Shown here: piece by piece, positions 41,332-48,944 of the stretch | How positions within the stretch are numbered: position 1 is the first letter of the stretch | Layout: every line of letters starts with the position of its first letter | From: Actinomycetota bacterium | GTDB lineage: Bacteria > Actinomycetota > Geothermincolia > Geothermincolales > RBG-13-55-18 | DNA length: 61,169 nt | Assembly (NCBI GenBank): GCA_028697145.1 | Contig: JAQVFR010000002.1 | Span: 1-61,169 of the forward strand | Reading direction: 5' to 3' | The notes under the pieces: generated by a model | What the model was told of the DNA's origin: nothing | Databases searched by the model: none | What the model saw: the letters and a program-made list of their open reading frames with translations, nothing else | Made by a program: the position numbers and the translations under genes

Positions 41332-42519
41332 ATGGCCAGGAGATTGAAGCTGCTCTGCGAGAAGACGATGAAAGAGGTGATGACCGCCTATTACACCGAG
41401 GCTTTCACCTCGGACAGACCCAAGGCCTGGGTGACCTCCGGCGCCCCGGTGGAGCTGCTGTTGGCCGCGGGGGTCATCCCCATCTTCCCCGAGAACTACG
41501 GCGCCATGATCGGCGCGCAGCACATGGGAGGAGACCTTTGCGCCGCAGCGGGGGATATGGGGTTCGACGACTGTGTCTGCTCGTACGCCCGCTCCACCAT
41601 CGCCTCCACCGCGCGCGGGGAGGGCCCGCTGGGGGCGCTGCCCGCGCCCGACCTCCTCCTCGCCTGCAACAACGGCTGCGGCACCATGTTCAAGTGGTAC
41701 GAGGTGCTGAGCCGGCGCTTTGGCATCCCCCTGCTCTTCTTCGACACCCCTTACTGTGCCGGGGAGCCCACGCCGCAGGACCGCGCCTACCTGGTGCGGC
41801 AGCTGGAGCGCATCCTCTCCGAGCTGGGCGACATCCTGGGCAGGGAAGTGGACCGCGACCGCCTGTGGGAGACCCTGCAGGTCTCCAGCGAAACCGCCAA
41901 GCTGTGGACGCAGATACAGGACCTGCGGCGCGCGCGCCCCTCCCCCCTCAACTCGCCGGACATGTTCGTGCACATGGCCCTCATCGTGACCCTGCGGGGC
42001 ACGCAGACGGCTTACGATTATTACCGGGACATGCTGGCGCAGGTGCGGGAGCGGGTGGAGCGGGGCGAGGGGGCGGTGGAGGACGAAAAGTACCGCCTGC
42101 TCTGGGACCACATCCCCCCCTGGTACGCCTTGCGCGATCTCTTCGACTTCTGCGCCGACCTCGGAGCCTGCTTCGCGGTGGACACCTACACCAACGTGTG
42201 GCAGGGGGAGTTCGACATGGCCCGCCCCCTGGAGAGCATGGCCGATTGTTACCAGATGATCATGCCCAACCTGCGCCTGCCCCTGCGGGCCGCCATGTAC
42301 GTTGATTACATCCGGGACTACGAGATCGACGGCTTCGTCATCCATTCCAACCACTCCTGTAAGTCGTACTGCCTGGGCGAGTACGAGATAGCGCGCAGGA
42401 TCACCGCGGAGACAGGAGTGCGGGGCGTCATCCTGGAGGCGGACATGGTCGACCCTAAATTCTATTCCGAATCGCAAGTGAAACAGATGATGCAGGCGTT
42501 CCTGGAGTCGCTCGACTGA
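41332..42519 (+). CDS. 2-hydroxyacyl-CoA dehydratase / benzoyl-CoA reductase-type subunit (B-type)
   Basis: 395 residues, six bases after the C-type subunit. Family marks are AWVTSGAPVELLLAAGVIPI, DDCVCSYARSTIAS, CNNGCGTMFKWYEVLSRRFG and HSNHSCKSYCLGEYEIAR, giving cluster cysteines throughout. The length and order resemble BcrB/BadE-like subunits rather than the clostridial alpha subunit. Together with its neighbour it forms the catalytic heterodimer. The neighbouring ligase and enoyl-CoA hydratase support a CoA-bound aromatic, alicyclic or branched acid route. Confidence 0.85.
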   Translation: MARRLKLLCEKTMKEVMTAYYTEAFTSDRPKAWVTSGAPVELLLAAGVIPIFPENYGAMIGAQHMGGDLCAAAGDMGFDDCVCSYARSTIASTARGEGPLGALPAPDLLLACNNGCGTMFKWYEVLSRRFGIPLLFFDTPYCAGEPTPQDRAYLVRQLERILSELGDILGREVDRDRLWETLQVSSETAKLWTQIQDLRRARPSPLNSPDMFVHMALIVTLRGTQTAYDYYRDMLAQVRERVERGEGAVEDEKYRLLWDHIPPWYALRDLFDFCADLGACFAVDTYTNVWQGEFDMARPLESMADCYQMIMPNLRLPLRAAMYVDYIRDYEIDGFVIHSNHSCKSYCLGEYEIARRITAETGVRGVILEADMVDPKFYSESQVKQMMQAFLESLD

Positions 42520-42543
42520 TGGCTTGGAGGATTTCTATGCTTT

Positions 42544-42615
42544 GCGGCCCGAGCCTCGGGGTAACGGTCCCGCTCGCAAAGCCTCGCGGAGACCGACCCG
42601 GTAGTTCTCGGGCTG
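42544..42615 (-). repeat. Interspersed palindromic repeat, type B copy 2
   Basis: The reverse complement of the copy at 26825-26895, with a few substitutions. It begins 24 bases after the dehydratase stop and may work as a 3' hairpin. The remaining 42616-42750 stretch contains only the leader of the hydratase gene. Confidence 0.75.
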
Positions 42616-42750
42616 GTGGCAGGGCAGATGAAGTCGCTTCAGGCCGACCCCCGGTTCCCGGACTTGTGGCCTATCGACTACAGGACTCGCCAAGCCATCA
42701 GGTCCAGCGACTGTGTTTTGTTGTTTGGTTCGATACAAGGAGGTGGAGTC

Positions 42751-43530
42751 ATGGAATATGAAACGATTCTATACGAGGTGGAGGGGGCGGTAGGGACGCT
42801 CACCCTGAACCGGCCAAAGTCGGTCAACGCCGTGAACCGGCAGATGATGGAGGAGCTCATCGATTTCTGGGAGCGCCGCCAAACGGATTTCGAAACCAGC
42901 GTGATCATACTCACCGGCGCGGGCGAGAAAGGCTTCTGCGCGGGGTTCGACATGAAGGACGCGACCGAGGGCTACTCGCAGGATGGGATGACTCCCGAAA
43001 ACATCTACCGCAAACAAGCCCGGTTCTCGACCATACTCAAGCTCATGCGCACCTGCCCCCAGCCCATCATCGCCGCCGTGCACGGCTACGCCATGGGAGC
43101 CGGCATGTCCTTCGCCATGGCCTCGGACATCCGCCTGGCCAGCCGCGACGCCGTGTTCTGCGCCGCCTATATCAACATCGGGGTGGGCGGTGCGGACCTG
43201 GCGTCCAGCTACCTGCTGTGGCGCCTGGTGGGATTCGGCAAGGCGGCGGAGATGTGCTATACCGGAGACCGCATCCCGGCGGAGGAGGCTTACCGCATCG
43301 GCCTGGCCGATCATCTCTACGAGAGGGAGGACTTGATGGCACAGGCGGCCGCCCTCTCGCAGAATCTCGCCTACAAGAGCCCCTTCGCCCTGCACCTCAC
43401 CAAGGAGGTCCTGAACGCCGGCCTCAACGCGCCCAGCATGGACGAGGCCCTGATGATGGAGAACCGCAACCAGTCCTATATGCTCACCATGCAGCTCATG
43501 AAGTACCTGGAACAGCAACAGCAGGGGTAA
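42751..43530 (+). CDS. Enoyl-CoA hydratase/isomerase family protein
   Basis: 259 residues from the ATG at 42751, preceded by AAGGAGGTGG. The crotonase oxyanion-hole motifs are GFCAGFDMKD and HGYAMGAGMSFAMASDIRLAS. The usual catalytic glutamate region reads YINIGVGGADLASSYLL, so the acidic residue is aspartate, as in several acyl-CoA hydratase relatives. The enzyme would hydrate or isomerise an enoyl-CoA made by the upstream enzymes. The two dehydratase-type subunits and this gene are probably one functional unit. Confidence 0.85.
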   Translation: MEYETILYEVEGAVGTLTLNRPKSVNAVNRQMMEELIDFWERRQTDFETSVIILTGAGEKGFCAGFDMKDATEGYSQDGMTPENIYRKQARFSTILKLMRTCPQPIIAAVHGYAMGAGMSFAMASDIRLASRDAVFCAAYINIGVGGADLASSYLLWRLVGFGKAAEMCYTGDRIPAEEAYRIGLADHLYEREDLMAQAAALSQNLAYKSPFALHLTKEVLNAGLNAPSMDEALMMENRNQSYMLTMQLMKYLEQQQQG

Positions 43531-43567
43531 TAACCGGCGGGTTGCCCGGCACGCCAGGCGGCTCCCT

Positions 43568-44242
43568 TTACTTGACGATGTCCACCCGGGTGCCCTTGCG
43601 GCATACCAAGTACACCTCGTCCACGTCGGCGCGGGTCATCGCCGTGCAACCGCCCGTCCAGCCGGTGCCCTCCTCGACGAGGTAGTCCTCGCCCTGCGGT
43701 ACCCCGTGTATGCCGATGTTAGCCTTTATCCCGGCGTCGGCCGGTATGATGCCGTCCCGCTTGGCCCGTTCATGTTTCTCCCAGGATCTGCGGTTGGGAT
43801 AATCGATACGCATGTATTTGGACCAGCTGTCATGTGGATAGAGCTTGAGGATGCGAAAGCGCCCCTCGGGTACGCGGCCGTCCCCCCTCATGAACTTGTC
43901 GTCTTCCACGTTGTCTCCGAAGACCACCGGGTACTGTTTCACCACCTGGCCCCGTAGGAGCACCGACAGGCGGCACTTGGATTTCTCGATGAGGATGGAT
44001 ACCGCTTCATTTACCTCCTCGCTGGCCCCGATCAGCTCTTCCAGCGGCTTGTCGTAGTTGAGCAGGTCGTGGTCCTGCAGGCGCGGATGCACCTTGCCAG
44101 TACGCCCGATACCGGTGGAATCGCTCGCGCTCCCCACCAGCCAGCCGCTCCTGACCGACACCAGCACCAGCACGGCCAGGCAGATGAGGACCGCGTAGAG
44201 GATGATGCGGTTCCTTCTTTTCCTCCTGGACATCACGGCCAT
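43568..44242 (-). CDS. L,D-transpeptidase (YkuD domain), membrane anchored
   Basis: 224 residues from the ATG at 44242 (GAGGTGAGGGG upstream). A basic N-terminus (RRKRRNR) precedes one transmembrane helix (about 10-32). The YkuD catalytic region contains IGIHGVPQG and then GWTGGCTAMTRADVDEVY, where the cysteine is the nucleophile and the upstream HG supplies the histidine. It would cross-link peptidoglycan 3-3 or anchor proteins outside the membrane. It is alone, convergent with the hydratase gene. Confidence 0.85.
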   Translation of the reverse strand: MAVMSRRKRRNRIILYAVLICLAVLVLVSVRSGWLVGSASDSTGIGRTGKVHPRLQDHDLLNYDKPLEELIGASEEVNEAVSILIEKSKCRLSVLLRGQVVKQYPVVFGDNVEDDKFMRGDGRVPEGRFRILKLYPHDSWSKYMRIDYPNRRSWEKHERAKRDGIIPADAGIKANIGIHGVPQGEDYLVEEGTGWTGGCTAMTRADVDEVYLVCRKGTRVDIVK

Positions 44243-44565
44243 TCCCCTCACCTCTTACCCCCGATTATAGATGATACGTCATACCATAGCCGGGCTGATT
44301 GCGTCATAATTCATCCGCCAAACACCGCACGCACCGTGGGGGAGATGATAAGGTCTCTCGAGGTGGAGGGCATCAATCTCGTGTGCGTCCAGGACAATCC
44401 ACGACTGAGCCGCCGCTTCCCGCCCCCGCAGCGCTGAGCGGCTCCAGCGAAAGCTGGTCAAAGCAACTCAAGCGCATTACAAAGGTATTCGCCATCCCGT
44501 ACATGAATAATACTGAAGTAGGTCGCATCGCAGAGGGGACGCAGGGATAAAAGGGAGGGATCGCG

Positions 44566-45516
44566 GTGGAGGAGAGCGCTCTTGTAGAGGAACGGGAACG
44601 GGTTTCTGTCGTGGCTTCCTGGAGAAAGATGCCCCGCTCGCACCAGATCATGGTGGCCCTGGTGCCTCTCTATATCCTTTCGGCCGGCGTCGTCCACCTC
44701 ATAGCCCTGGTAAGGCACGAAGCGCCGCTGAACATATATCTTGTCGCCATCGCCATGCTCTCCATGCTGGCCATCTGCGTCTGGCATTCCGTTGTTGTCA
44801 AGGGCACGAAGCAGGCGGCGGCATTCTTTCTGATTTGTATCGTGATCGGCTGGTTTTGCGAGTTCATCGGGCACAACTACGGCTGGTTCTTCGGCCGCTA
44901 CAACTATACAGACACCCTGGGGCCGGCCATAGGCGGAGTGCCCATCCTGATCACCTTAACCTGGTCCTTCATCGTCTATTCAGCGTTCATGCTCATAGAC
45001 TGGCTGGTGGGAGCGAAAGGTGAGGTCCGCGCCCGCACATGGTGGGGCAAGGCACTGTGGTCGGCCCTGGTCGCTTCGGCCACGGCCACCCTGGTCTGCG
45101 CCTGGGACCTCATGGTGGACCCCATGGCGGCCTCGGGGGTATGGAGGACGGCGGGTGGCAAGGACCCCTGGTGGTTCTGGATCAACGGCGGCCCGTACCT
45201 CAAGGAATTGCACGGCGAGGGCGCCCTTGGCAAGCCCGGCATCCCCATCGGCAATTTCGTGGGCTGGTGGCTCGCCCCCTTCTTCATGGTCCTTATCTTC
45301 ATGCTCTTCTTCCACAAGCGCAACCGGGTGTCCGGGACCCTCATCGACGTGGTGCCGACCATGGTATATTTTTACATCTTTTTCATCGTGGTCATAATGG
45401 CGCTGGAGATGAACTGGACCTACGACGGCATGACCCAGGTGCCGCTCATAGGCTTCTTCACCATGATGCCCGTGATCATGGTGTCCGCCGTCAAGCTCGT
45501 GCGCGACCATACGTAG
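44566..45516 (+). CDS. Carotenoid biosynthesis membrane protein, CruF-like
   Basis: 316 residues with about eight transmembrane helices. The family (PF04240, carotenoid 1',2'-hydratase/bisanhydrobacterioruberin hydratase type) is recognised from EFIGHNYGWFFGRYNYTDTLGP, GGVPILITLTWSFIVYSAF, CAWDLMVDPMA and IPIGNFVGWWLAPF. Conserved Glu, Asp and Trp residues line the expected pocket. No crt genes lie nearby, so the substrate is uncertain; other polyprenoid hydratases are possible. The start is GTG at 44566 with GGGAGGG upstream. A type A repeat begins right at its stop codon. Confidence 0.8.
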   Translation: MEESALVEERERVSVVASWRKMPRSHQIMVALVPLYILSAGVVHLIALVRHEAPLNIYLVAIAMLSMLAICVWHSVVVKGTKQAAAFFLICIVIGWFCEFIGHNYGWFFGRYNYTDTLGPAIGGVPILITLTWSFIVYSAFMLIDWLVGAKGEVRARTWWGKALWSALVASATATLVCAWDLMVDPMAASGVWRTAGGKDPWWFWINGGPYLKELHGEGALGKPGIPIGNFVGWWLAPFFMVLIFMLFFHKRNRVSGTLIDVVPTMVYFYIFFIVVIMALEMNWTYDGMTQVPLIGFFTMMPVIMVSAVKLVRDHT

Positions 45517-45638
45517 GGGGTCAGGTCTTGTTTTTTGTTACCCCCCGGGGTATATGGCATCTCTTTCTCTTAAAGAAGCCAAATGTAAAATACCAGCTTA
45601 AATACCCCCCAGGGTAACAAGAACAAGACCTGATCCCC
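45517..45638. repeat. Interspersed inverted repeat, type A copy 3
   Basis: 122 bp starting GGGGTCAGGTCTTG with a T run and TTACCCCCCGGGG, and ending GTAACAAGAACAAGACCTGATCCCC in inverted form. It fills the gap between the carotenoid gene and the VOC gene and ends just before the latter's AAAGGAGG. Confidence 0.88.
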
Positions 45639-45657
45639 GTAGAAAGGAGGATTTGAT

Positions 45658-46095
45658 ATGGACCTGGTGGAGAAACTGGACCACGTCGCCTTCGCGGTGA
45701 AGGACAAGGAGAAGGCCGCCGCCTACCTCACCAACGTGCTGGGGGCGAAGGAGGTCTTCGACATGGAGTGGGGGGGCTTCCGCTTCACCTCCTTCCTCTT
45801 GGGCTCGGGCAGCATGCTGGAGCTGGTGTACGCCGCCGACCCCGGCAGCTTCGTCAACCGCTTCATAGCCAAACGCGGGGAGGGAGTGCACCACCTCACC
45901 TTTAAAGTCAGGGACATAGACGAGATGGTCGCGCACCTGCGCTCCCAGGGCCTGAACCCCTTCGACATCAACACCGACAACCCCCTGTGGAAGGAGTGCT
46001 ACATCCACCCGCGCGAGGGCCTGGGCACCATCATCCAGTACGCGGAGTTCCCCGAGGACGAGTGGATAAAGATCTGGGAACAGTCGAGCAAGTAG
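45658..46095 (+). CDS. VOC-superfamily protein, methylmalonyl-CoA-epimerase-like
   Basis: 145 residues with two beta-alpha-beta-beta-beta modules. Metal ligands are likely H9 (LDHVAFAV), a mid-domain Glu (MLELVY), H79/H80 (GVHHLTFKV) and a C-terminal Glu. The layout and length resemble methylmalonyl-CoA epimerase or other glyoxalase-fold enzymes. It could epimerise the CoA ester made by propionate metabolism, but 4-hydroxyphenylpyruvate or bleomycin-type proteins have the same fold. AAAGGAGG precedes the ATG at 45658. Confidence 0.7.
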   Translation: MDLVEKLDHVAFAVKDKEKAAAYLTNVLGAKEVFDMEWGGFRFTSFLLGSGSMLELVYAADPGSFVNRFIAKRGEGVHHLTFKVRDIDEMVAHLRSQGLNPFDINTDNPLWKECYIHPREGLGTIIQYAEFPEDEWIKIWEQSSK

Positions 46096-46396
46096 CGCAG
46101 GGGGGCATCCTTCCTACCAACACGCCTCCCCAGCTGAGGAACCTGACGTCACGGCACAGCTTGCGCAGACATCGTAGGCAGGTATCCAGGGCACGCGGTG
46201 ACTATATGTCAACAGGACACATGCCATTGCAGTATTCCATCGTCATTTCCCCGTATGCCCGCGCGCATTTTTCTCTTTCGAGCAGAAGGTCTTGCTCGCG
46301 AGCGCATGAACCTGAAGGGCGGCGGTCCGATGGGGCGCCAGGGCACCGGGGCCTTTGATTGCATATGACCCAAATATTTTCACTATATAATAGTTT

Positions 46397-46410
46397 TCAC
46401 CAAAGGGTGA
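46397..46410. promoter_or_regulatory. Palindromic operator before the AbiEi-like gene
   Basis: TCACCAAAGGGTGA (TCACC-N4-GGTGA) overlaps an AT-rich promoter region (TATATAATAG at 46384-46393) 15 bases before the ATG at 46425. Autoregulation by the encoded antitoxin would fit. The upstream part of the gap 46096-46396 shows nothing else. Confidence 0.5.
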
Positions 46411-46424
46411 TAGGGTGATATTTA

Positions 46425-47423
46425 ATGAAAAGTGGGCTGGAAATGGAGGATAGGGCGTTAAGGGCCTTGGAAGGATGTCTGTCGGGCATCAGTCTGATCA
46501 AGGACTTCGAGATAGAAAAAGCGCCCGCCGCTCCCTTCGATCTGACCGTGAAGCTGGCTCTCCCACGGGGCGAATATAAGCTGTTGGTCGAGATGAAAAG
46601 CAGCGGCGAGCCCAGGATACTCCGTAATGCCGCTTTAACGCTTTTCCGGGTTCGGGAGGAATATCCCGAATCATACCCGTTGTTAATAGCGCCCTATGTT
46701 TCTCACCATTCCTCTAAGATCCTCGTAGAAGAGGGGGTTGGGTATATCGATTTCGTCGGAAATTGCCACATCGAATTCGATAGCATATACGTCCACGTCG
46801 GCGGGATCAAGAACCCCTTCCCGGAGAAGCGAGGCCTGAGAACCGCTTTCTCTCCGAAGGCCTCCAGGGTTATCAGGGTTCTCCTGTCTCAGGGCATAAG
46901 GATATGGAAGATCGAGGAACTGGCAAATGAAGCCGGCGTGAGCGTTGGCCATGTCGCCAAGGTCAAGGGCATCCTGAAGGACATGGCGTGGATAGAGGAG
47001 AAGAAACCCGGCTTCATGCTGCGAGCCCCTGAGGAACTGTTGGTTGAATGGTCCCAGCATTATAATTTCAGGAAGAATACGATAACCGATCTCTATTCTT
47101 TCGATAACGTTGAATCACTGGAAAAGGATATAATGCAATTTTGCTCAAAGAACAATATCCGCTGCGCGTTTACTTTGTTCTCAGGGGCCTCAAAGATGGT
47201 GCCCTACGCAAGATATAAGAAAGCATCCGCCTATATCGACAAGGGCTTGGACCGTATCCAGGCCGGTCTGAACCTCAAGGAGGTCCAGACCGGATCAAAC
47301 GTCATGCTTATCGAGCCATATGACGAAGGCGTGACGTATTTTATAAGGGGTTTGGGAATCAGGAGCGCCTTTGATTTCAGGTTTAACCGGAGCATGCATG
47401 ACTTGATACAATATCGCAAGTGA
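46425..47423 (+). CDS. AbiEi-like antitoxin/regulator without visible toxin partner
   Basis: 332 residues. The N-terminal part (about 1-120) has an alpha/beta pattern with LLVEMKSSGEPRILRNAALTLF and GYIDFVGNCHIEF, resembling the restriction-endonuclease-like domain of AbiEi antitoxins. A winged helix follows (about 140-200; IEELANEAGVSVGHVAKVKGIL), then a C-terminal beta-rich domain. Codon usage is distinctly AT-richer than the neighbours, which suggests acquisition. Type IV systems place a nucleotidyltransferase toxin next to this gene; here the following 180 bases have no such gene. It may therefore be an orphan or a different regulator. Confidence 0.65.
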   Translation: MKSGLEMEDRALRALEGCLSGISLIKDFEIEKAPAAPFDLTVKLALPRGEYKLLVEMKSSGEPRILRNAALTLFRVREEYPESYPLLIAPYVSHHSSKILVEEGVGYIDFVGNCHIEFDSIYVHVGGIKNPFPEKRGLRTAFSPKASRVIRVLLSQGIRIWKIEELANEAGVSVGHVAKVKGILKDMAWIEEKKPGFMLRAPEELLVEWSQHYNFRKNTITDLYSFDNVESLEKDIMQFCSKNNIRCAFTLFSGASKMVPYARYKKASAYIDKGLDRIQAGLNLKEVQTGSNVMLIEPYDEGVTYFIRGLGIRSAFDFRFNRSMHDLIQYRK

Positions 47424-47599
47424 TTATCCGACGTATTCACAGGCGTATCGGTTACTTAATCCTTTCTACCTAATGAATCGTTGATAATATGCGGATGGTC
47501 TTCATTTTCCTCCCCAGACTGCGGGCAATCGTAACACGATTTCTGGTAATTTCTTTCCATATACTCGAATACATGCACTTGTCAGGATCACGGAGGCAT

Positions 47600-48304
47600 T
47601 CAGGAGAGCGAATAGGACACGCCCTTGCTGCGTAAAGCCAACCCCCTCCTGGCAAGAAGCTCCAGGTGTTTCTCGATCATGCGCGCCTCGAAGTAGCGGG
47701 CCAGGGCGAAATCGTTTTGCGGCACACCATAAAACGGCGACAGTTCGGCCAGTTCCTCGGGTAGCGCCGGGCCCGCCTCGAGCATGCTTACTATCTTCTC
47801 GTTGCGCCGCACGAAGACGGCGTCAAAGGCGGCTATCTCCTCCTCTATCCCGTCGCTGAGGGGGCGGCGGTGCGAGGACACCACCATGCTCGGGCGCAGC
47901 TCCTGGATGCGGTGCAGGGACGCGCAGAACTGGTCCAGGTCGCATTCGTCGTGTCCGTACCAGGGACCGAAGGGTGTGGGGTCTATATCAAAGGAAAGGA
48001 GAATGCCCATTTCCTCCTCCACGAAACAGAAATGGTCCGCGGTATGGCCGGGAGTGTGCAGGGCCCGGAAACGCAGCGGGCCGGTGTCGATGATGTCTCC
48101 CTCCCGGAAAGTGCCGGTGGGAGCCGTCGGGACATGGCCGAGAACATCCCGCACCAGGTGCAGCCATTCGCGAGCAGGCTCGCCGCAGCCGGTATCGAAG
48201 AGGACCGTGCGGTCCCCCGCGGCGAGGATGGAATGGGACCAGGGGAAGCGCCCCCTGTTGGCGCCGTGAACCAGGTACAATCCCTCGGCTATCTGCTCGA
48301 TCAT
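47600..48304 (-). CDS. Metallo-beta-lactamase-fold protein lacking the HxHxDH motif
   Basis: 234 residues. The fold is recognised from HSILAAGDRTVLFDTGCG at the N-terminus, HTPGHTADHFCF near residue 84 and the C-terminal VVSSHRRPL. The segment between LFDTG (36-39) and the TPGH region is only about 45 residues and contains no THxHxDH motif, which supplies most zinc ligands in the family. Other ligands (H87, D106, H160 region) remain. It is shorter than typical members (280-310), which points to an internal loss or a non-catalytic role. The ATG at 48304 has no strong ribosome site. Confidence 0.75.
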   Translation of the reverse strand: MIEQIAEGLYLVHGANRGRFPWSHSILAAGDRTVLFDTGCGEPAREWLHLVRDVLGHVPTAPTGTFREGDIIDTGPLRFRALHTPGHTADHFCFVEEEMGILLSFDIDPTPFGPWYGHDECDLDQFCASLHRIQELRPSMVVSSHRRPLSDGIEEEIAAFDAVFVRRNEKIVSMLEAGPALPEELAELSPFYGVPQNDFALARYFEARMIEKHLELLARRGLALRSKGVSYSLS

Positions 48305-48460
48305 AAGAGAATGATATCAGTATTCATCATTCCCGGTGCGGACCTGCCCAGTGGATCAAAGCGACAGGGTGTTAAGACGCGGGGGATATTTGCCCGCTTG
48401 CGTGCGGCGCGTTTACATGACGCTCCGCGCTCCCGGGCGCAAAGGACGAGAGGTGACCCC

Positions 48461-48847
48461 TCAAGTCGTGGGGCGGAACTGGTGCAAGGCGACGCCGTCG
48501 GGGGAGGTCCAGGTATCAAAGGCCACTTTGATACCTATGGACAGTTCCTCGAAGGGCGCGTCGATGCGGGTGACGACGTTGCCAATGGCTTCCAGTTCTA
48601 CCAGGCCCAGCACGTCCGGCTCGCGGCAGCGGATGGCGTCGGCCTGCCGTGTGAAGGCGAGGAGAGTCCCCTGGCGCGGCAGGTCCACCCACTCCATGTC
48701 CTCGCCCAGGCAGGCGGGGCACACCACGCGGGGAGGGTAATGCGTCTCGCCGCAGCCGCGGCAGCGCGTGGTCTGGAACTCGCCCCGCTCCAGGCGGGAG
48801 AAGAACTCCTCCGCCGCGCGGTCCTGCATGTAGGGTTTCGTATCCAC
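48461..48847 (-). CDS. DUF35-type zinc-ribbon/OB-fold acyl-CoA-binding protein
   Basis: 128 residues. The N-terminal half has a CRGCGETHYPPRVVCPACL ribbon (two CxxC pairs), followed by an OB fold (VDLPRQGTLLAFTRQ ... VVTRIDAPFEELSIGIKVAF). Such proteins partner thiolase-fold enzymes and the pair forms a complex. The gene is just downstream of the thiolase-fold gene and shares direction, 97 bases apart. The start is GTG at 48847 with GAAGGGA upstream. Confidence 0.85.
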   Translation of the reverse strand: MDTKPYMQDRAAEEFFSRLERGEFQTTRCRGCGETHYPPRVVCPACLGEDMEWVDLPRQGTLLAFTRQADAIRCREPDVLGLVELEAIGNVVTRIDAPFEELSIGIKVAFDTWTSPDGVALHQFRPTT

Positions 48848-48944
48848 GAGCGAGTCCCTTCAGCCCTCGCGCGAAACCGGCGGCTGCGTCGCAGGTGACG
48901 CCGCCTCGTCCTCGCTATGATAGACGTCCTTCGCCATCGCTACC

